This document shows, one piece after another, positions 24,105 through 37,230 of a stretch of DNA of 64,000 nucleotides. The notes below the pieces were generated by a model. That model saw only the letters and a program-made list of their open reading frames with translations. It was not told where the DNA came from and searched no databases. Location: contig JNEU01000511.1 of assembly GCA_000697475.1 (NCBI GenBank), forward strand, positions 1 through 64,000. Reading direction: 5' to 3'. Every line of letters starts with the position of its first letter. The stretch's first letter is position 1. The DNA is from Lichtheimia corymbifera B2541 (taxonomy: Eukaryota; Mucoromycota; Mucoromycetes; Mucorales; Lichtheimiaceae). The position numbers and the translations under genes are program-made.

Positions 24105-24607
24105 ATTATAATCCTTCAAGTCGTACAGAAATGGGATCGTGCGCTTTTCATTTCATTTTCATATGTGCATGTGTGTGTTGTGTATATACTTTCTGTTCTA
24201 TTGTGTGCTACTTGTCTTTTTAATACACCCCGTTTAATTGTTCATCATGCATTCTCTGCAAGTGGATATGGTTCATGATCTTGAAATGATCCATCATGTG
24301 CCATGATACATAATATTGTAAGGCACACACATTCAACGCAGGATAGAAAAGAAAAATGGTGCTCCGTATCAAAGCTGCAGCCAATGGAATAACGCTTGGC
24401 CCTGAACGACTTTTGTCTCGTGTTCCCTTGAAAAACCGACTCTTATTTTTTCCACTCTCTATCTTTTCTTTTTTCTTCTTCTCCAAGGCAACCACTACAC
24501 ACACACACACACATACACATACACAACGAGGCATGCGCCCCGCTTTTTACTACTCTCGCATCAGCATTCGATACCATTTCACCTTCCATTAACACTCGAT
24601 CGACCCA
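24105..24607. other. Intergenic region, MDM34 promoter
   Basis: About 500 bases between tandem genes. It contains a short (CA)n run near 24494-24522 and a CT-rich tract just before the MDM34 start. Nothing else supported. Confidence 0.45.
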
Positions 24608-26013
24608 ATGGCATTCCGTTTCAATTGGCCAGAATTCGACTCTGCATTCTATGACGAGGCGCGCTCTCAATTAGAAGCTGCCCTGAACAAGGGAAACAAG
24701 CCAAAGAACATTGTAGACCATATCACTGTCAAAGAACTCCATATGGGCACGTCGGTAAGGACATACATATAAAACATGTATCTATTGACTCACGATGGAT
24801 CATTATCATCATCATACACCCGCAGCCACCCGACCTTGAAATTCTCGAAGTGGGTGACCTAGCAACCGACAAGTTCCGTGGAATCTTCAAATTGACATAC
24901 GCAGGTGATGCTTACATTGTAGTACAAACAAAAGTGCAGGTAAACGACAAATGTCCCTGATATATTCTCCTTGAAAACTTACGCCACCCAATCCAATGTT
25001 AGGCCAATCCAATGCATGCAAAGCACACAGATTTGGCGCGACACATTCGACCTGGTATCTTGGCTGCGGATAAACCATTGGTGGTGCCCATGTTATTGCG
25101 TATTAGCGATCTCAAGTTACGAGGCATTGTTGTCCTGGTTGTCTCAAAGACAAAAGGCATCACGTTGGTGTTTAAGAATGATCCTTTGGAAAGCATCCGT
25201 GTTAGTTCGACATTTGACAGCATCACGAGTATACGCAACTTTTTGCAACGCGAGATTGAAAAGCAATTACGCAACCTTTTCCAAGAAGACCTTCCTGTCA
25301 TGATCCACAATTTGAGTTTGCGATACTTGCAAAAGGACACAACGAAGGATGAAACAGCCTCCACCACCACCACAGCAGCAGCGGGTCCCCCTTATTCACC
25401 ACGATCAATGCCTGATTTACGATCACCACCACCTTACATGTCTCCACCGCCTACATTTAGTGATATCTACCATCCGTCACATTTACCATTTGATCCACTT
25501 TCGGTTGCCGATCTCAATGACTTGTATAGTCGACGGTTCCAGGCATTACACGATGACGAGCTCTTTTCAGATGATGGCATGACGTCTTCCTTGAATGGAT
25601 CTTCTGTCAATTCGGCTACAGTGGTCGCTGATATGTATGCTGAGGATGCTGATGTGCCGTGGTATGTTACTGAGGGGCCTGAATTACCTTCTACCAACAC
25701 GGATGATCAACCTTTGGTGATGGCCATGGATCAAGAAATCGTTGTGGACCCCAGTGAGAATGGCCTTGCTGCTAAATTGGCACAATTGACCAGTGTCAAT
25801 CACACTCTATCACCCTTTGCATACACCATAGACCATGCCACATTTCGTAGTTTACCACATATTGGCAAAAAGGTGGGCCCGATATCCAGGAATAAGAAAA
25901 TACCTCGACGACGTGTCATTCGACTTCGTATGTCTGCTCCCCCAGCAACAACAACAACAACAGCCACCTCCTCTACTACCCAAGATCCATCATCATCCTC
26001 TAGTATCCAATAG
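24608..26013 (+). CDS. MDM34: ERMES subunit Mdm34 (SMP-domain lipid-transfer protein)
   Basis: Three exons: 24608-24754, 24826-24939, 25003-26013; 423 residues. The start [18 protein letters not shown] is the diagnostic Mdm34/Mmm2 N-terminus. The SMP domain (about 1-195) includes [52 protein letters not shown], the [20 protein letters not shown] strand region, and [19 protein letters not shown] at its end. SMP domains form hydrophobic grooves that carry phospholipids; Mdm34 sits in the mitochondrial outer membrane and, with Mmm1, Mdm12 and Mdm10, tethers ER to mitochondria. The rest is Pro/Ser-rich and acidic linker, with a short conserved patch near 25787-25920 ([20 protein letters not shown]) and a basic segment [11 protein letters not shown], then a Thr/Ser tail. 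Confidence 0.93.
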
Positions 26014-26937
26014 TCATCTTTTTTGTTTTTGTTTCTCGCATCAGTTTGTACAAATAGCTTTTCTCTCTCTCTCCCTCTCCTTACTTTTTACACAATCATT
26101 CATTCATATATCCACAACAGTATTTGCTCTCCTCACTTTCGTTGACCTCTTTGTTAATATCCCACATACACACACGCACACACACGAGACCAGTAAATGC
26201 TCTTTTATATATATTAGACCCTTTTTATTTTGCAATAGCATGTTATATCTCATCCGCTTGTGGCCAGCTTTCCAGAATGATGACTCTATCATAAATCCTG
26301 GTATATTCCTTTACCCCGAAAACCGCATCATGCTTAGAAGTAACCAAGTGAATACTCTATCCCTTTATTGAGTGACTCATATAAGGTATACTAATAAACC
26401 ACTTTTACTCATGGATGAAGATGATTGCTTCTTGATACATGGAGGATATGTCATAACACGAACTCACGCTACAGTACCCATACCATATTCATTAGGATCA
26501 ATATAAACTGTTGTGCATGACAATGATCAGCAGCAAATGTCCTTGAAAGGAAAGACTTGTGTGACACGAGGGCTTATCATGTTGTCATCCGGTTATCATT
26601 GTCATTTATTTTCTTTATACTCCATGTAGCAAAAAGTGAGACTTGGGAATAGTGATTAATAGGACGCCTAAGAGCATGTCAAACATATTCACACGATGCA
26701 TGATGTGAGACATGAGGCGGAGTCAATAAGCGTGATTTATGAAAGAGGAGGATAATGCATTGCGCTGTAATGGTCACCTGGCATGGTAAAAGTCACTTGG
26801 ATATAATAATCACCTTTCTCTCTTTCTCTCTTTTGTTATTCTTTACCCCTTTGAGTCAGTTGACAAACTCACACACACACACTCACAAGCACCACTCTTT
26901 CTATTATTATCACTCACGGTTACCGCCATTTTCACCC
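26014..26937. other. Intergenic region, MDM34 to ATG2
   Basis: About 920 bases with the MDM34 3' UTR, short simple repeats (CTCT near 26062-26084, CACA near 26164-26186) and the ATG2 promoter with a CT-rich leader. Short ORFs here overlap these low-complexity runs and are not supported. Confidence 0.45.
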
Positions 26938-29900
26938 ATGAAGGCCTGGCAATTCCTACCGTCCTTTTGGAACAGCTTTGCCTTACCCACCAATATCCAA
27001 AAACGACTCTACAAGTTTCTGCTGCGTAAAGCTATCGGCCAGTTCCTCGCAAAAGAGTTGGATCTCGACAACTTTGACATTGAACTCTACAATGGGTCTG
27101 TGGAGCTGCGAGATCTGGACCTGAATCTAGAGGTGAGCATGGAGGATCGGCAAGGAGGTTGCTGAGCAAGTACATATATATATTCATTGCCATGATGATT
27201 ATTAGACACTGAATGATTGTATTGCTGATACGCCGTTTGTGCTTGTGGAAGGCAAAGTGGGATCGATTACAGCGTCATTACCATGGTCGAATCTTGCTAG
27301 TGGTATCATTGCTCTCAAGGTCCAAGGATTACAGTTAACATTACGACCTGTCAAGACTCGTCGGAAATGTAAGTATAGAGAGTGTGGCAAAGGAAATGAT
27401 GGGTAGCTAATATGGGGCATTATGCAGCACGTAACAAAGAAGACGATGACCCGCCAATCATGTCATCTTCTCTTCATTTCGCCGATGATTTTTTGAGAAC
27501 CGAAATGGAGGATCAAGAATTGATGGATTCCATACAAAAGTCAATGCACATATCAACATCCAGCAGCGATCGTCAAGGAGACGTGGACATCGGCATGGAA
27601 GGGCTTCAAGTACTGACTCGGGTGATCGATAAGATGTTGGCCAAAGTCAAGGTGGATGTTATCGATACAACGGTTCGCATCTTGCATAAATCAGCGGCTC
27701 CACCTTCACCCCATCATGATGAATACTATCTCGACTTGCAAATCGCACGCATATCTTATTTTGATGAAACTCCAGAATTCAACAAGCCGTCATCATCACA
27801 ACAACCGCTTGATGAATCCAGTATCCATATCAACAACAACAACAACAACAATACCATCAAAATCATCACCTTGTCATCCCCTTCCATATGGATACGATCA
27901 AAGAACAATGGATCCTTGTACTCTATACCAACCAACAGTGAGACTCGACTCCATAATGACGATGATGAAAACAGCGACTTGGAACAAACCGAATTCTATG
28001 AAGCCAATGAAGGATTATATGGTGGAAGCAATTCTATTCATTCGAGTTTTATGAGTGGATCAACAACACCCAGAGCGTATGGTGCATTTTCGACATCTAG
28101 CAATAATGCCAGCAAGCCCTATGAAGCTTTGTTATTTACCATGTTTGACAAGGAGAATTGGATACGAGTACAGATGCGACCTTCTTTTCCACTGAACCCT
28201 ACACGACTCTCCGACCATACATCAGCCATCAAACAAATTGACATTTTATGTTCGCATATCCGCACCATGATTACACCACGACAAGCCGCATTCCTTGCTG
28301 ATTTATTAAAGCATACGATCGATGCAATGACGGATTCCTCCTCTTCCTCCTCTTCTTCAACGTCTGAATCATCCACACCTGACATGACGACATCCAGTAT
28401 ACCCAGAATGGATAGCATTATTTCTCAAAGCTCATCACCTGATCTTGGTTTCGATCGTATTCGCTCACCTCCTCGTCCTGACCGACTTTTTATACCCAAC
28501 ATGATGACGACACCCTCCTCCACCACTTCAGCATCATCAACATCAACCTCAGCACCACCCTCCTCGTCTGTACCTGATATCAAGATCAAGTTTCAAATCA
28601 ATGAGATGGAATTTTATTTTCTGGTGCATGATGGACCTGATTTATCACCATCGATGTGGGAGACGTATGAATGCAACGGATGTAAGGACATTGGCCATAT
28701 TCGATTCGCCATCCGTGAACTGGTTGCACGCTATCAACAATTCCCAAACAACAACAATGCACAAAGGAAGGAGGAATCAACGCTGGCAGTAGCATCTTCA
28801 TTATTATCCACCTTTGATATCAAAGTCAAGCGGATGTCGATTGATGAATGGATACGACGTCCTTCATTTGATCCATGGTCGTCAAAGAAACCGGAGGCGC
28901 CAGCGGAACGGCGGGCATGGCAGATTCCTTATGAACGTTACCTACCCATTCTTGAATTTGATGACAGCATAATGCATGATTATCGGCACGATACGCAGTT
29001 TCCTAGCATTGTACAATCCCATGCTACTCATCGTATACGGTCCCATCACCATCATCGTGACAAGGCTCATCACCATGAAGTCATCAGGATACGAGTGGAA
29101 AAGAAACATGCACATCAATCCAGGCGTTTCGTCAATGGTACGTTGTTGTATTTGACATCATCTCCTCCTCTACCAAGCAATTCTTATCCTATGTTATTAG
29201 CTACCAGTCTCGAGGAAAATACGCAAATCACCATCATGCCTCTCAAGATACATGTGGATCCTCAGGTGGCCGACCGATTCGAGAACTACGTTTATGCAAT
29301 GATGGAATTGACTGAAAAATGGGATAAGCCAACGCGGCCACAGGAGATGAGGTATGTATGGTTATCAAGTCATCTTTGAGGATACGAGTTAGTGACACAT
29401 TTGTGTGTAGCAATTTGGATAGTTCGCTTGGGCAACGTATCTATGAAGATTTGGATCGAGGATCAACCAAACGACAGCATTGCAAATCGGCCAGTTTCAA
29501 ATGTGGTTTTATTCGCATCTTGCTTTATGTTCCTGACATGAGTCAAGTGTGTGTACGGGATGAATTCAACGATCTTTTGCATTCGGATATTCTCAGCGTG
29601 GATATCAAACAATTTGGCATATCATGGAAATCGGAGGGCGATGGAGGACAAGAAGAACCCACCTCTGCACATACACCATTCCAAGGAATGAATCTTGGCA
29701 CAACGTCCAATCTAGACGCACCCATCAAGTTGCAAGCGGAATGTGATTTTATCAATGTCTTTTTAAAGCAAGCTCATGGTAAGGGGATATCCATATATAT
29801 CCATGTTGGAGTAGGGGGTACTTATGATTATTGTTAGACAACGCATCCCGTTGCTGGTTCACAGCAAAAACAATCCCACCTCAAGAACCTGATACGTTTT

Positions 29901-32900
29901 CAACCACTTCCACTGTGGCTATACCCCAAGCACCCACGTTTGAAATCACCATCCGATTATCTGATTCCATGCATGCGCCCACCGTGCCCGCTGCTAAATC
30001 AGGCTACTTTGGCTCGGGATCCGATATACCCAATAATCTATTTGAGCATTTGAACAAAAATGAATCCTTGGATGCTAGCCGGAAACCGCATGTACCTATG
30101 GAAGATCAAACGGAGTCAGCCATGATGTTTAAACAAAGAACAGTGGAAACATCGGCAAGTATTGGTAATAGTAGGAATCATTTTGACGATGCTAACATTG
30201 CGTTCCTTTTAAGCTTTTTGTGGTGAATTGTCATTTCCCTTCCACGCGCATGAGTTTGGCCAAAGAGGTGTGGGATACAGTGCAAATCTTGCAAAATGAC
30301 CTGCTACTATGGCAACCCAGGTTCATTTCTCGTCTTCAAGCCGCAAAACAAGGTGACAAAGTATCAGGCGATAGCTTCGTTCGACGATCGGGTGTTTATG
30401 ATCCTGCTGGCTCTTCTCTACGTGCATCCAGTATCTTGAGCCAGAGTCATGAACGCCTCGGCTATCTGACACATGCATCAAGCCTATTATCGCTAATTGC
30501 AGTCATGAGTGATGGTAATTAAGGATGACATGCATACATCGGGAACATAGACTGATGGCGTTTGGGTTATATATATAGCACGATGGGATTTGCATTGGAA
30601 CTCGAAAGACAAGGCGAACAAGGCAACTTATCGAGTACGGATGTCCGAATTTCGTTACTTCACTGTTGTCAAGCATCTTGGAACAGTAAGTCAAAAACGC
30701 GTGCTATTGCGATACTACCATACTCATTGGATCCCTTGTAGGATGAAAATGTCACCACGTTGGATATTGATGAGTTGACTTTGGATCAAATTGTACCCTT
30801 CAAACGACCCATTTTATACAAGACAATCAGCGGCGAACTCAGTGTAAGTTGTTAGGCATTGTATGATTATGGAAATGATGACTGATTATATGTATCATTT
30901 AGCCCAAACGAAACACTGCCATGATATCTGTGTTTGCCAAGCTCTCAAACGACTATGCGCTCAATAAACAGCACAAGATCACCAGCGTTGTGGCATGCAA
31001 TCTTTGTTGGCGTTTCAGCATGGATCTTGATTTCATAGAGCAATTGGTTGATTTTCAAAAGACGCCAGAAGAGGTAAAAGCCCAAAACATGGGATGGTGG
31101 TGTTATTCCAAGTTACTCACCCATCATGGTTTAGATTGTCTTTATTGATCCACCTACGCAGTACAATAAGGTTTATGCACACATTTTGGATACATCAATT
31201 GATTACAAACCAATCCATTTGCCATCACGTGCTGTCATTGTTGTCGATGATTTCCAGGTACGGAGTATAAAAAAGTCTATTCATGCATGCATGATCTCCT
31301 TACCTCGATTGTGTATATAGATCATTACCGATATTGTGTCCAGTGGTCAGCCCATTATTTCTATCAAGGCCTTCCTCGAAAGACTGGATGTGATGCTTGT
31401 GGACGATGACCATGATGTCGATGACCAGCATCTTGATCATGTTTTTGGCCATCGTGGAAGCACCTGTGTGAGTGCTAAGGAATATTGGTCCAATCTGGGG
31501 TTCCCAAGTGTGATGTCAGTGGTACAATTTGATGCATTGATCAAGGCCAAGTTGGATGATTTGGTATTGGCCCCCAATTTGGAGGTGACGATCTTCAACA
31601 ATGTCCTGGTGCTGGAAGGATGCACAGATTCGTTTCATTCACTCATCAACTTTGTCACCTATGTCGCAAATCAAGGCGATTTGGATGCGGAGCAACAACA
31701 GCAGCAACAATCCAAAGAGGATCATCAAAAACGGAAAACAAAGGCACATGGAAAGCAACCGATTGTTACCAAGCATCGTAGCCCTGAAGATAATCCAGAC
31801 ATGCTTGCCAGCCTTGATCCCGATGCCTTTAGAAGAATCACAGCCAATGTCATGTCAGCATCATCATCACGACGCCAGAGTAATGTACCGGATCTTGGCT
31901 ATGTCGAGGAATATTATTCTACAGAAGCTACAAGACCACCGCCACAAAAGCCAAGACGAAGACATGCACAACCCAACATGGCAACCAAGAACGAGAGTGC
32001 GTGTCGGTTGCTAATGCACGATTTGGATGAGCTTGTCATTGTGGAAAACTTTTATAGCACTGACAAGCAAGTGATGCAAACCGGCAGGCCTGGTGTAGAT
32101 ACTTCACGTTCACTCCTTTCGTTGCGTATACACAACTTTGATATTGTATGGAACTTGTACGATGGCTATGAATTCAAGTACATGCGATCGATGCGATCAT
32201 CATCATCAAGACCCACCTCTTCGAGCAGCATTGATAGTCGACTCTCACGAACAAACAGCATTGATGCTGCTGCATCTTCATCCTATGGTTCACCCACTGA
32301 TCTCTTTGGTCATTCGCCTGATGATATTTATTACGATGACAGACATCAGCAGCAGCAGCAACAGCAGCAACAACGCTATCCAGCACCTGATATTGAAATG
32401 CATGTGAATGGTGTGTCAGTTGAACTCGATTTGATGCCAGATACTGAGCGAACAGGCATCCATTTCGTACTGGACGTGCGTGACTTTGAAGTGATTGACA
32501 ATGTAAAGACGTCGTCATGGAACAAGTTCCTTGGGTACATGAGGCCGGATTCACATTCGTTGCCAAGGGAACGTGGCTCCATGATGCTCCATGTGGATTT
32601 ACAAGGAATACGCCCCATCGATCAGGATCCAACACTGGAGTTTCGAGTCAAGCTTAAATTGTTGCCGTTGCGATTGTATGTGGATCAAGATGCTCTCAAT
32701 TTCATGGTCAAATACTTTACATTTGACAAAAACTTGCTTCACTCCACCACCTATGCCAATGATGCCATCAAGATGCCAGCAGCAACCGAAGAGGCGGATA
32801 CGGATGATGATGACCAACAGCAGCAAGTCTTTTTACGTAAGTTGTTCTAGTAATGGTAATGCATTCAATGCATGCTCATCGACCCCTTGGTTACATAGAA

Positions 32901-33940
32901 TCGGTCGAGATCCATCCTATTGTGCTAAAGATTGATTATAAGCCAAAGTATGTCAATTACGGCAACATCAAGGAAGGTCAATTCGCAGAGCTCGTCAACC
33001 TATTTCGATTGGATGAGGCAGATATCGAATTGAGCCATGTCAAGCTTACCGGTGTCAATGGCTTTACACGCCTGGCTGACAGATTGATGCGAGAATGGCT
33101 ACCCCATATCAAGAATACGCAAGTACCTCATATGCTCTCAGGTGTTGCACCGATTCGTCCCTTTGTCAATCTTGGTAACGGTGTTGCCGACCTGGTCTTG
33201 CTGCCGATTCAACAATACCGAAAAGATGGACGCATTATGCGAGGTAAGATTTTGGATTTCTCTCTTTATGCATAGAATGACTTATGTGCGTGTGTAATGT
33301 AGGATTACAAAAGGGGACACAAGCATTTGCACGTGCAACAGCTATGGAAGCGATCAAGTTGAGTGCGCGGTTTGCATCTGGTGCACAAGTGATCCTTGAA
33401 CAAGCCGATGATTTTTTCTCATCCTCGTCGTCAACATCATCCACAGCCACTTCAAGACGTGAGCAAGTCGTTACTGATGCTATTGAGTTATTTGAAGATG
33501 AGGAGGGATACATTTATGCAACCACTGTACCATCAAAGACAACACCCTTATCCATGCAACAACAGCAGCAACAACAACAACCCACGCTCAGCAAATTTGC
33601 TCACCAGCCATCCGATCTTACACAAGGGTTCCAATATGCGTATCAAAGCCTGAGTCGTAACCTAGGTGCAGCTGCAGAGACAATTTTTGCTGTGCCAACA
33701 GAAGTTGTGGGGGAAGACAATGGACATCATGCAAAAGCGGTGATACGTGCAGTGCCGGTAGCTGTCATCAAGCCTATGATTGGACTTACAGGAGCGTTCC
33801 ACAGCATCATGGTCGGACTACGCAACTCGATTGATCCCAACATGCGATTACAAAACCAAGATGTAAGTGTATTGTTGATTCATATACATGTTTATAATAT
33901 ATGCTAATCATCTGCTCTATCATAGAAATATAAGCGATAA
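26938..33940 (+). CDS. ATG2: Autophagy lipid-transfer protein Atg2
   Basis: Fourteen exons: 26938-27132, 27206-27368, 27428-29351, 29411-29778, 29838-30154, 30214-30514, 30579-30685, 30742-30843, 30903-31073, 31135-31257, 31321-32836, 32899-33243, 33303-33862, 33926-33940; 2,068 residues. The N-terminal chorein region reads IQKRLYKFLLRKAIGQFLAK, FDIELYNGSVELRDLDLN and LVEGKVGSITASLPWSNL, which is Atg2 rather than Vps13. The C-terminal ATG_C region (about 1763-1930) has VEIHPIVLKIDYKPKYVNY, MLSGVAPIRPFVNLGNG and GLQKGTQAFARATAMEA. Atg2 is a bridge-like protein that moves phospholipids from the ER to the growing phagophore with Atg9 and Atg18. Ser/His/Gln-rich insertions make it long for the family. 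Intron 30155-30213 has a GC donor (TCG|GCAAGT); the last exon is 15 bases (KYKR plus stop). Confidence 0.94.
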
Positions 33941-34076
33941 CTTGTAGACTTTGAAGAAAATGATTTTTGTATATTAAAATGGATGATGACCGTCTCTATT
34001 ATGGAGCGATGCGTAAAAGAAAACAATGGTACATGAAGAAATGAAATGATTCTTTTTTTTTTTACAAGAAGAGGGT

Positions 34077-36653
34077 TTAGTAGCTTCTGCCAAAGAGCAT
34101 AAAGTGCTTGGCATCTTGACCACAACCAACACACTTGGTTTCGCCAGGGATGATGGGATTTTCAGTGGGTTGAGCATAGGGCTTGCAAAGGGACTTGGCA
34201 CCCATGGAAGGAGCACGTTCATCCTCTTCTTCACCTTCCATAGCACTATGAAAAATGTGTGAGTTTTTACCATAATGCGATGATCCCCAATCAATAACAA
34301 CAACTTACACTCGGGCGGATTTATCCTTGATTTCTTCCTCACACTCTTCACGATCGCACCATGGGATCAAGCACAACTTTTTGGCGTTAAGAGTAGGGAC
34401 AAAGTCTTCCCACTTGTCAACACGGGTAATAGCGTCATCAAGCTGCTTCTTGGCACGCTGGTACATGTCGTTTTGGATAGTGTCGAGAGCTTCTTGGACA
34501 CCCTTTTCAAGGTTGTCAAGAGGGATAGCAAACTTGGCGCCATTGTCACGACGAACGGCAGTGACCTGGTTCTTGCTGAGATCCTTAGGACCCACCTCAA
34601 GACGAAGGGGGACACCACGCAACTCCCAGTGGTTAAACTTGAAGCCAGGGGTATAATTGTCACGCATATCGGCCTTTGACTTTACACCAGCCTTTTTGAG
34701 ACGAGCAGCAACATCCTTGCATGCATTGTGAATCTTGTCAGTATCCTCTTGAGTAGACTTGACGGTCAAACCACAAGGAATAACAACGGATTGAATAAGT
34801 GCCACGCGAGGAGGCATCACAAGACCCTTATCATCACCGTGCACCATCACCATGACACCAATGGTACGAGTCGAGAGACCCCAAGAGTTTTGCCACACAT
34901 GGATCTTTTTGGCCTCTTCAGATGCATTGGCAGGAGCGTTGGGATCTTCCACAGTGATGTTGAACATTTTTGAAAAGTTCTGGCCCAAGCAATGCGAGGT
35001 ACCGCCCTGAATACCACGGCCAGTAGCAGGAATAAAGCCTTCCACCGAGGTAGTGTACAAACCACCAGCAAACTTTTCCTTTTCAGACTTGACACCCTTG
35101 ACCACAGGCAATGCAAGCAAATCATTGTAGATTTGTTCATACAAGTCAAGAATTTCACGGACTTCCTTGCCAGCACCTTCAAGCGTCAAATGAGCGGTAT
35201 GGCCTTCTTGCCACAAGAATTCACGGGTACGAAGGAAAGGTTCTATATAAATGCATGTGTAAGTGACATTGATTGTTATCCATCATGCCAAGACAGACTT
35301 ACGAGGATTCTTGAATTCCCAACGAACGACAGAGCACCATTGGTTGATACGGAAGGGAAGATCACGGTGAGAGCGGATCCACTTTGAGAAATAGGGGTAC
35401 ATGACAGTCTCAGAGGTGGGACGAATGGCAATTGGTTCTTCCAAATCGCTTTGACCAGCCTTGGTGACCCAAGCAACCTCGGGAGCAAAACCTTCAATAT
35501 GGTCCTTTTCACGTTCCAAAGCACGGTTGGAGACAAACATGGGGAAATAAGTATCCTCAACACCCATCTCGTTAATGGCATCATCGAAAAAGTCTATTTT
35601 GAATGACTGTCAGCTGACCGTCCGTCATCCTCTCCCCCCTCCCACAATAAAATAGATACGTACTGGTGATTTGCTTCCAAACATTATAGGCCAATGGTCG
35701 AAGGATGTAACAACCCGACACATCATAGTAATCCAACATTTCACTCTTGAGCAAGACCTATCACATTTCCATGACGCATGAGATTCTAGAACCATCTTTT
35801 TGACTCATTTAGACTCACCTGTTGATACCATTTTGGAAGATCGACGTCCTTCTTGAACTCGATACCCATTTGATGGACATCCTCAGCAGCAGCAGCAGCT
35901 GATATACAGAGAGAGAGAGATTGATGAGCTATCCATTCCATGCCTCTATGATTCCTTTGCCCCCTCCTCTTACTTACCCTCCTTGGCAGGCTTTTGAGCA
36001 GCAGCAGCCTTGTTACCAGCAGGCTTGTTGGCGGGTTTGGCAGCAGCAGCAGCAGCAGCCAATTCCTTGAAATCAACCTCGATAGCATCCTTGCCAATGG
36101 ACTTGAAATAGGCCTTCAAATCATCCACAGTGATAAAGATGGTCTTGTCAGCTGCGCCTTGACGGAAAGCAATCAAAGTCGAGCCGGGCAATGCAAGAAT
36201 AGCGGCATCCAACACCAAGTGAACAGTAGAAAGATCAGCCACATTGGACAAGACAAAGGGAGACACTATAAAACAAAAAGTGTGAATATACACTATTGTA
36301 TCGCGTAGTAGGATAGACAAACACGTACCAGCATCCTTAGCTACAGCAAAAGTGCCCTGAAGGAAATCCTCGTTGGCGAAACGGCATTCTTTCAAACCAA
36401 GCTTTTTGCCAAGAGCAGTAACGTTAGTCTCGGTGGAATCAAGGGCAATGGCGACGACTGGAGTGGGAGTAGCCGACTTTGCAGTCTTGGGCTTGAGAAT
36501 CAAAGTCTTGGTGACCTGGTAGTCAAAGCCGGGATTGGCAGCCGACAATGCAGTGGACCAAGTCTTGTTGTCAGCAGCAGCCTCATGCGAAGTTGTCTTT
36601 GGCGTAATGGATAACTTGGAAAGCGATTCCAACACAGCAGCACACGACGACAT
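34077..36653 (-). CDS. Prolyl-tRNA synthetase, cytoplasmic (eukaryote/archaea type)
   Basis: Seven exons (high to low): 36329-36653, 35978-36265, 35819-35898, 35664-35757, 35303-35593, 34309-35242, 34077-34245; 726 residues. The first 190 or so residues form a YbaK/PrdX-like domain ([37 protein letters not shown]), followed by an Ala/Lys-rich linker. The class II core follows: [46 protein letters not shown] (motif 1 region), [35 protein letters not shown] with [12 protein letters not shown] (motif 2) and [15 protein letters not shown]. The anticodon domain and a zinc-type C-terminus with [11 protein letters not shown] and CVGCGQ end in Tyr, typical of eukaryotic/archaeal ProRS. It charges tRNA-Pro in the cytosol. 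ATG 36653 begins [11 protein letters not shown]. It ends 136 bases from the ATG2 stop (convergent). Confidence 0.95.
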
Positions 36654-37230
36654 TGTCAAGCGTGGATATAGAGGGAGAGAGAGAGAGAGAGGAAAAAGAA
36701 AGAGAGAAAGAGGAGGATCGGCCTTGATTCACTCCACCCACACAAATTTTGTGTGGTGCGTGTGTGTGGTGCGCTCTGTTATGGTGGCGGCGATGAAAGG
36801 CACAACATTTAGCTATACCTGTCAAAAATGGTATTACGCACTCTGATTCGTTCCTCAAGCTTGAAACTTAAAAATCTCTCTTTTTTTTTACACCCGCAGT
36901 CAGTCAGTTGATTCCTTACATATTATATTGACTCATGTTACTTGGTGTTGTCAGCACTCCCATAATACACCACGTCTACTCATGGGGTGATTGAATGAAA
37001 TGTACAAATTAAAGGCACACCTCGTATCGTATACTCTACTACAACAAGAAAAAACCCACAGTAATCAATCCCAGTATCTGTACTACTATCGACGCGTTCA
37101 TGTCCAATGCTATTCAAGTCCGGAGGTTGTACTATGCAATGGGCCCCTTATGGAGTTTGCATGTAATAATAAAACTATGGAAGCTAATGCAACTTTGAAA
37201 GAGTCATGCAGTAGTAATTTATTACTATTA
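36654..37230. other. Intergenic region, ProRS promoter
   Basis: About 580 bases upstream of the ProRS start and downstream of the arrestin-like gene. It has a (GA)n run at 36671-36692, which is CT-rich in the sense direction of ProRS. No supported ORF or RNA gene. Confidence 0.45.
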
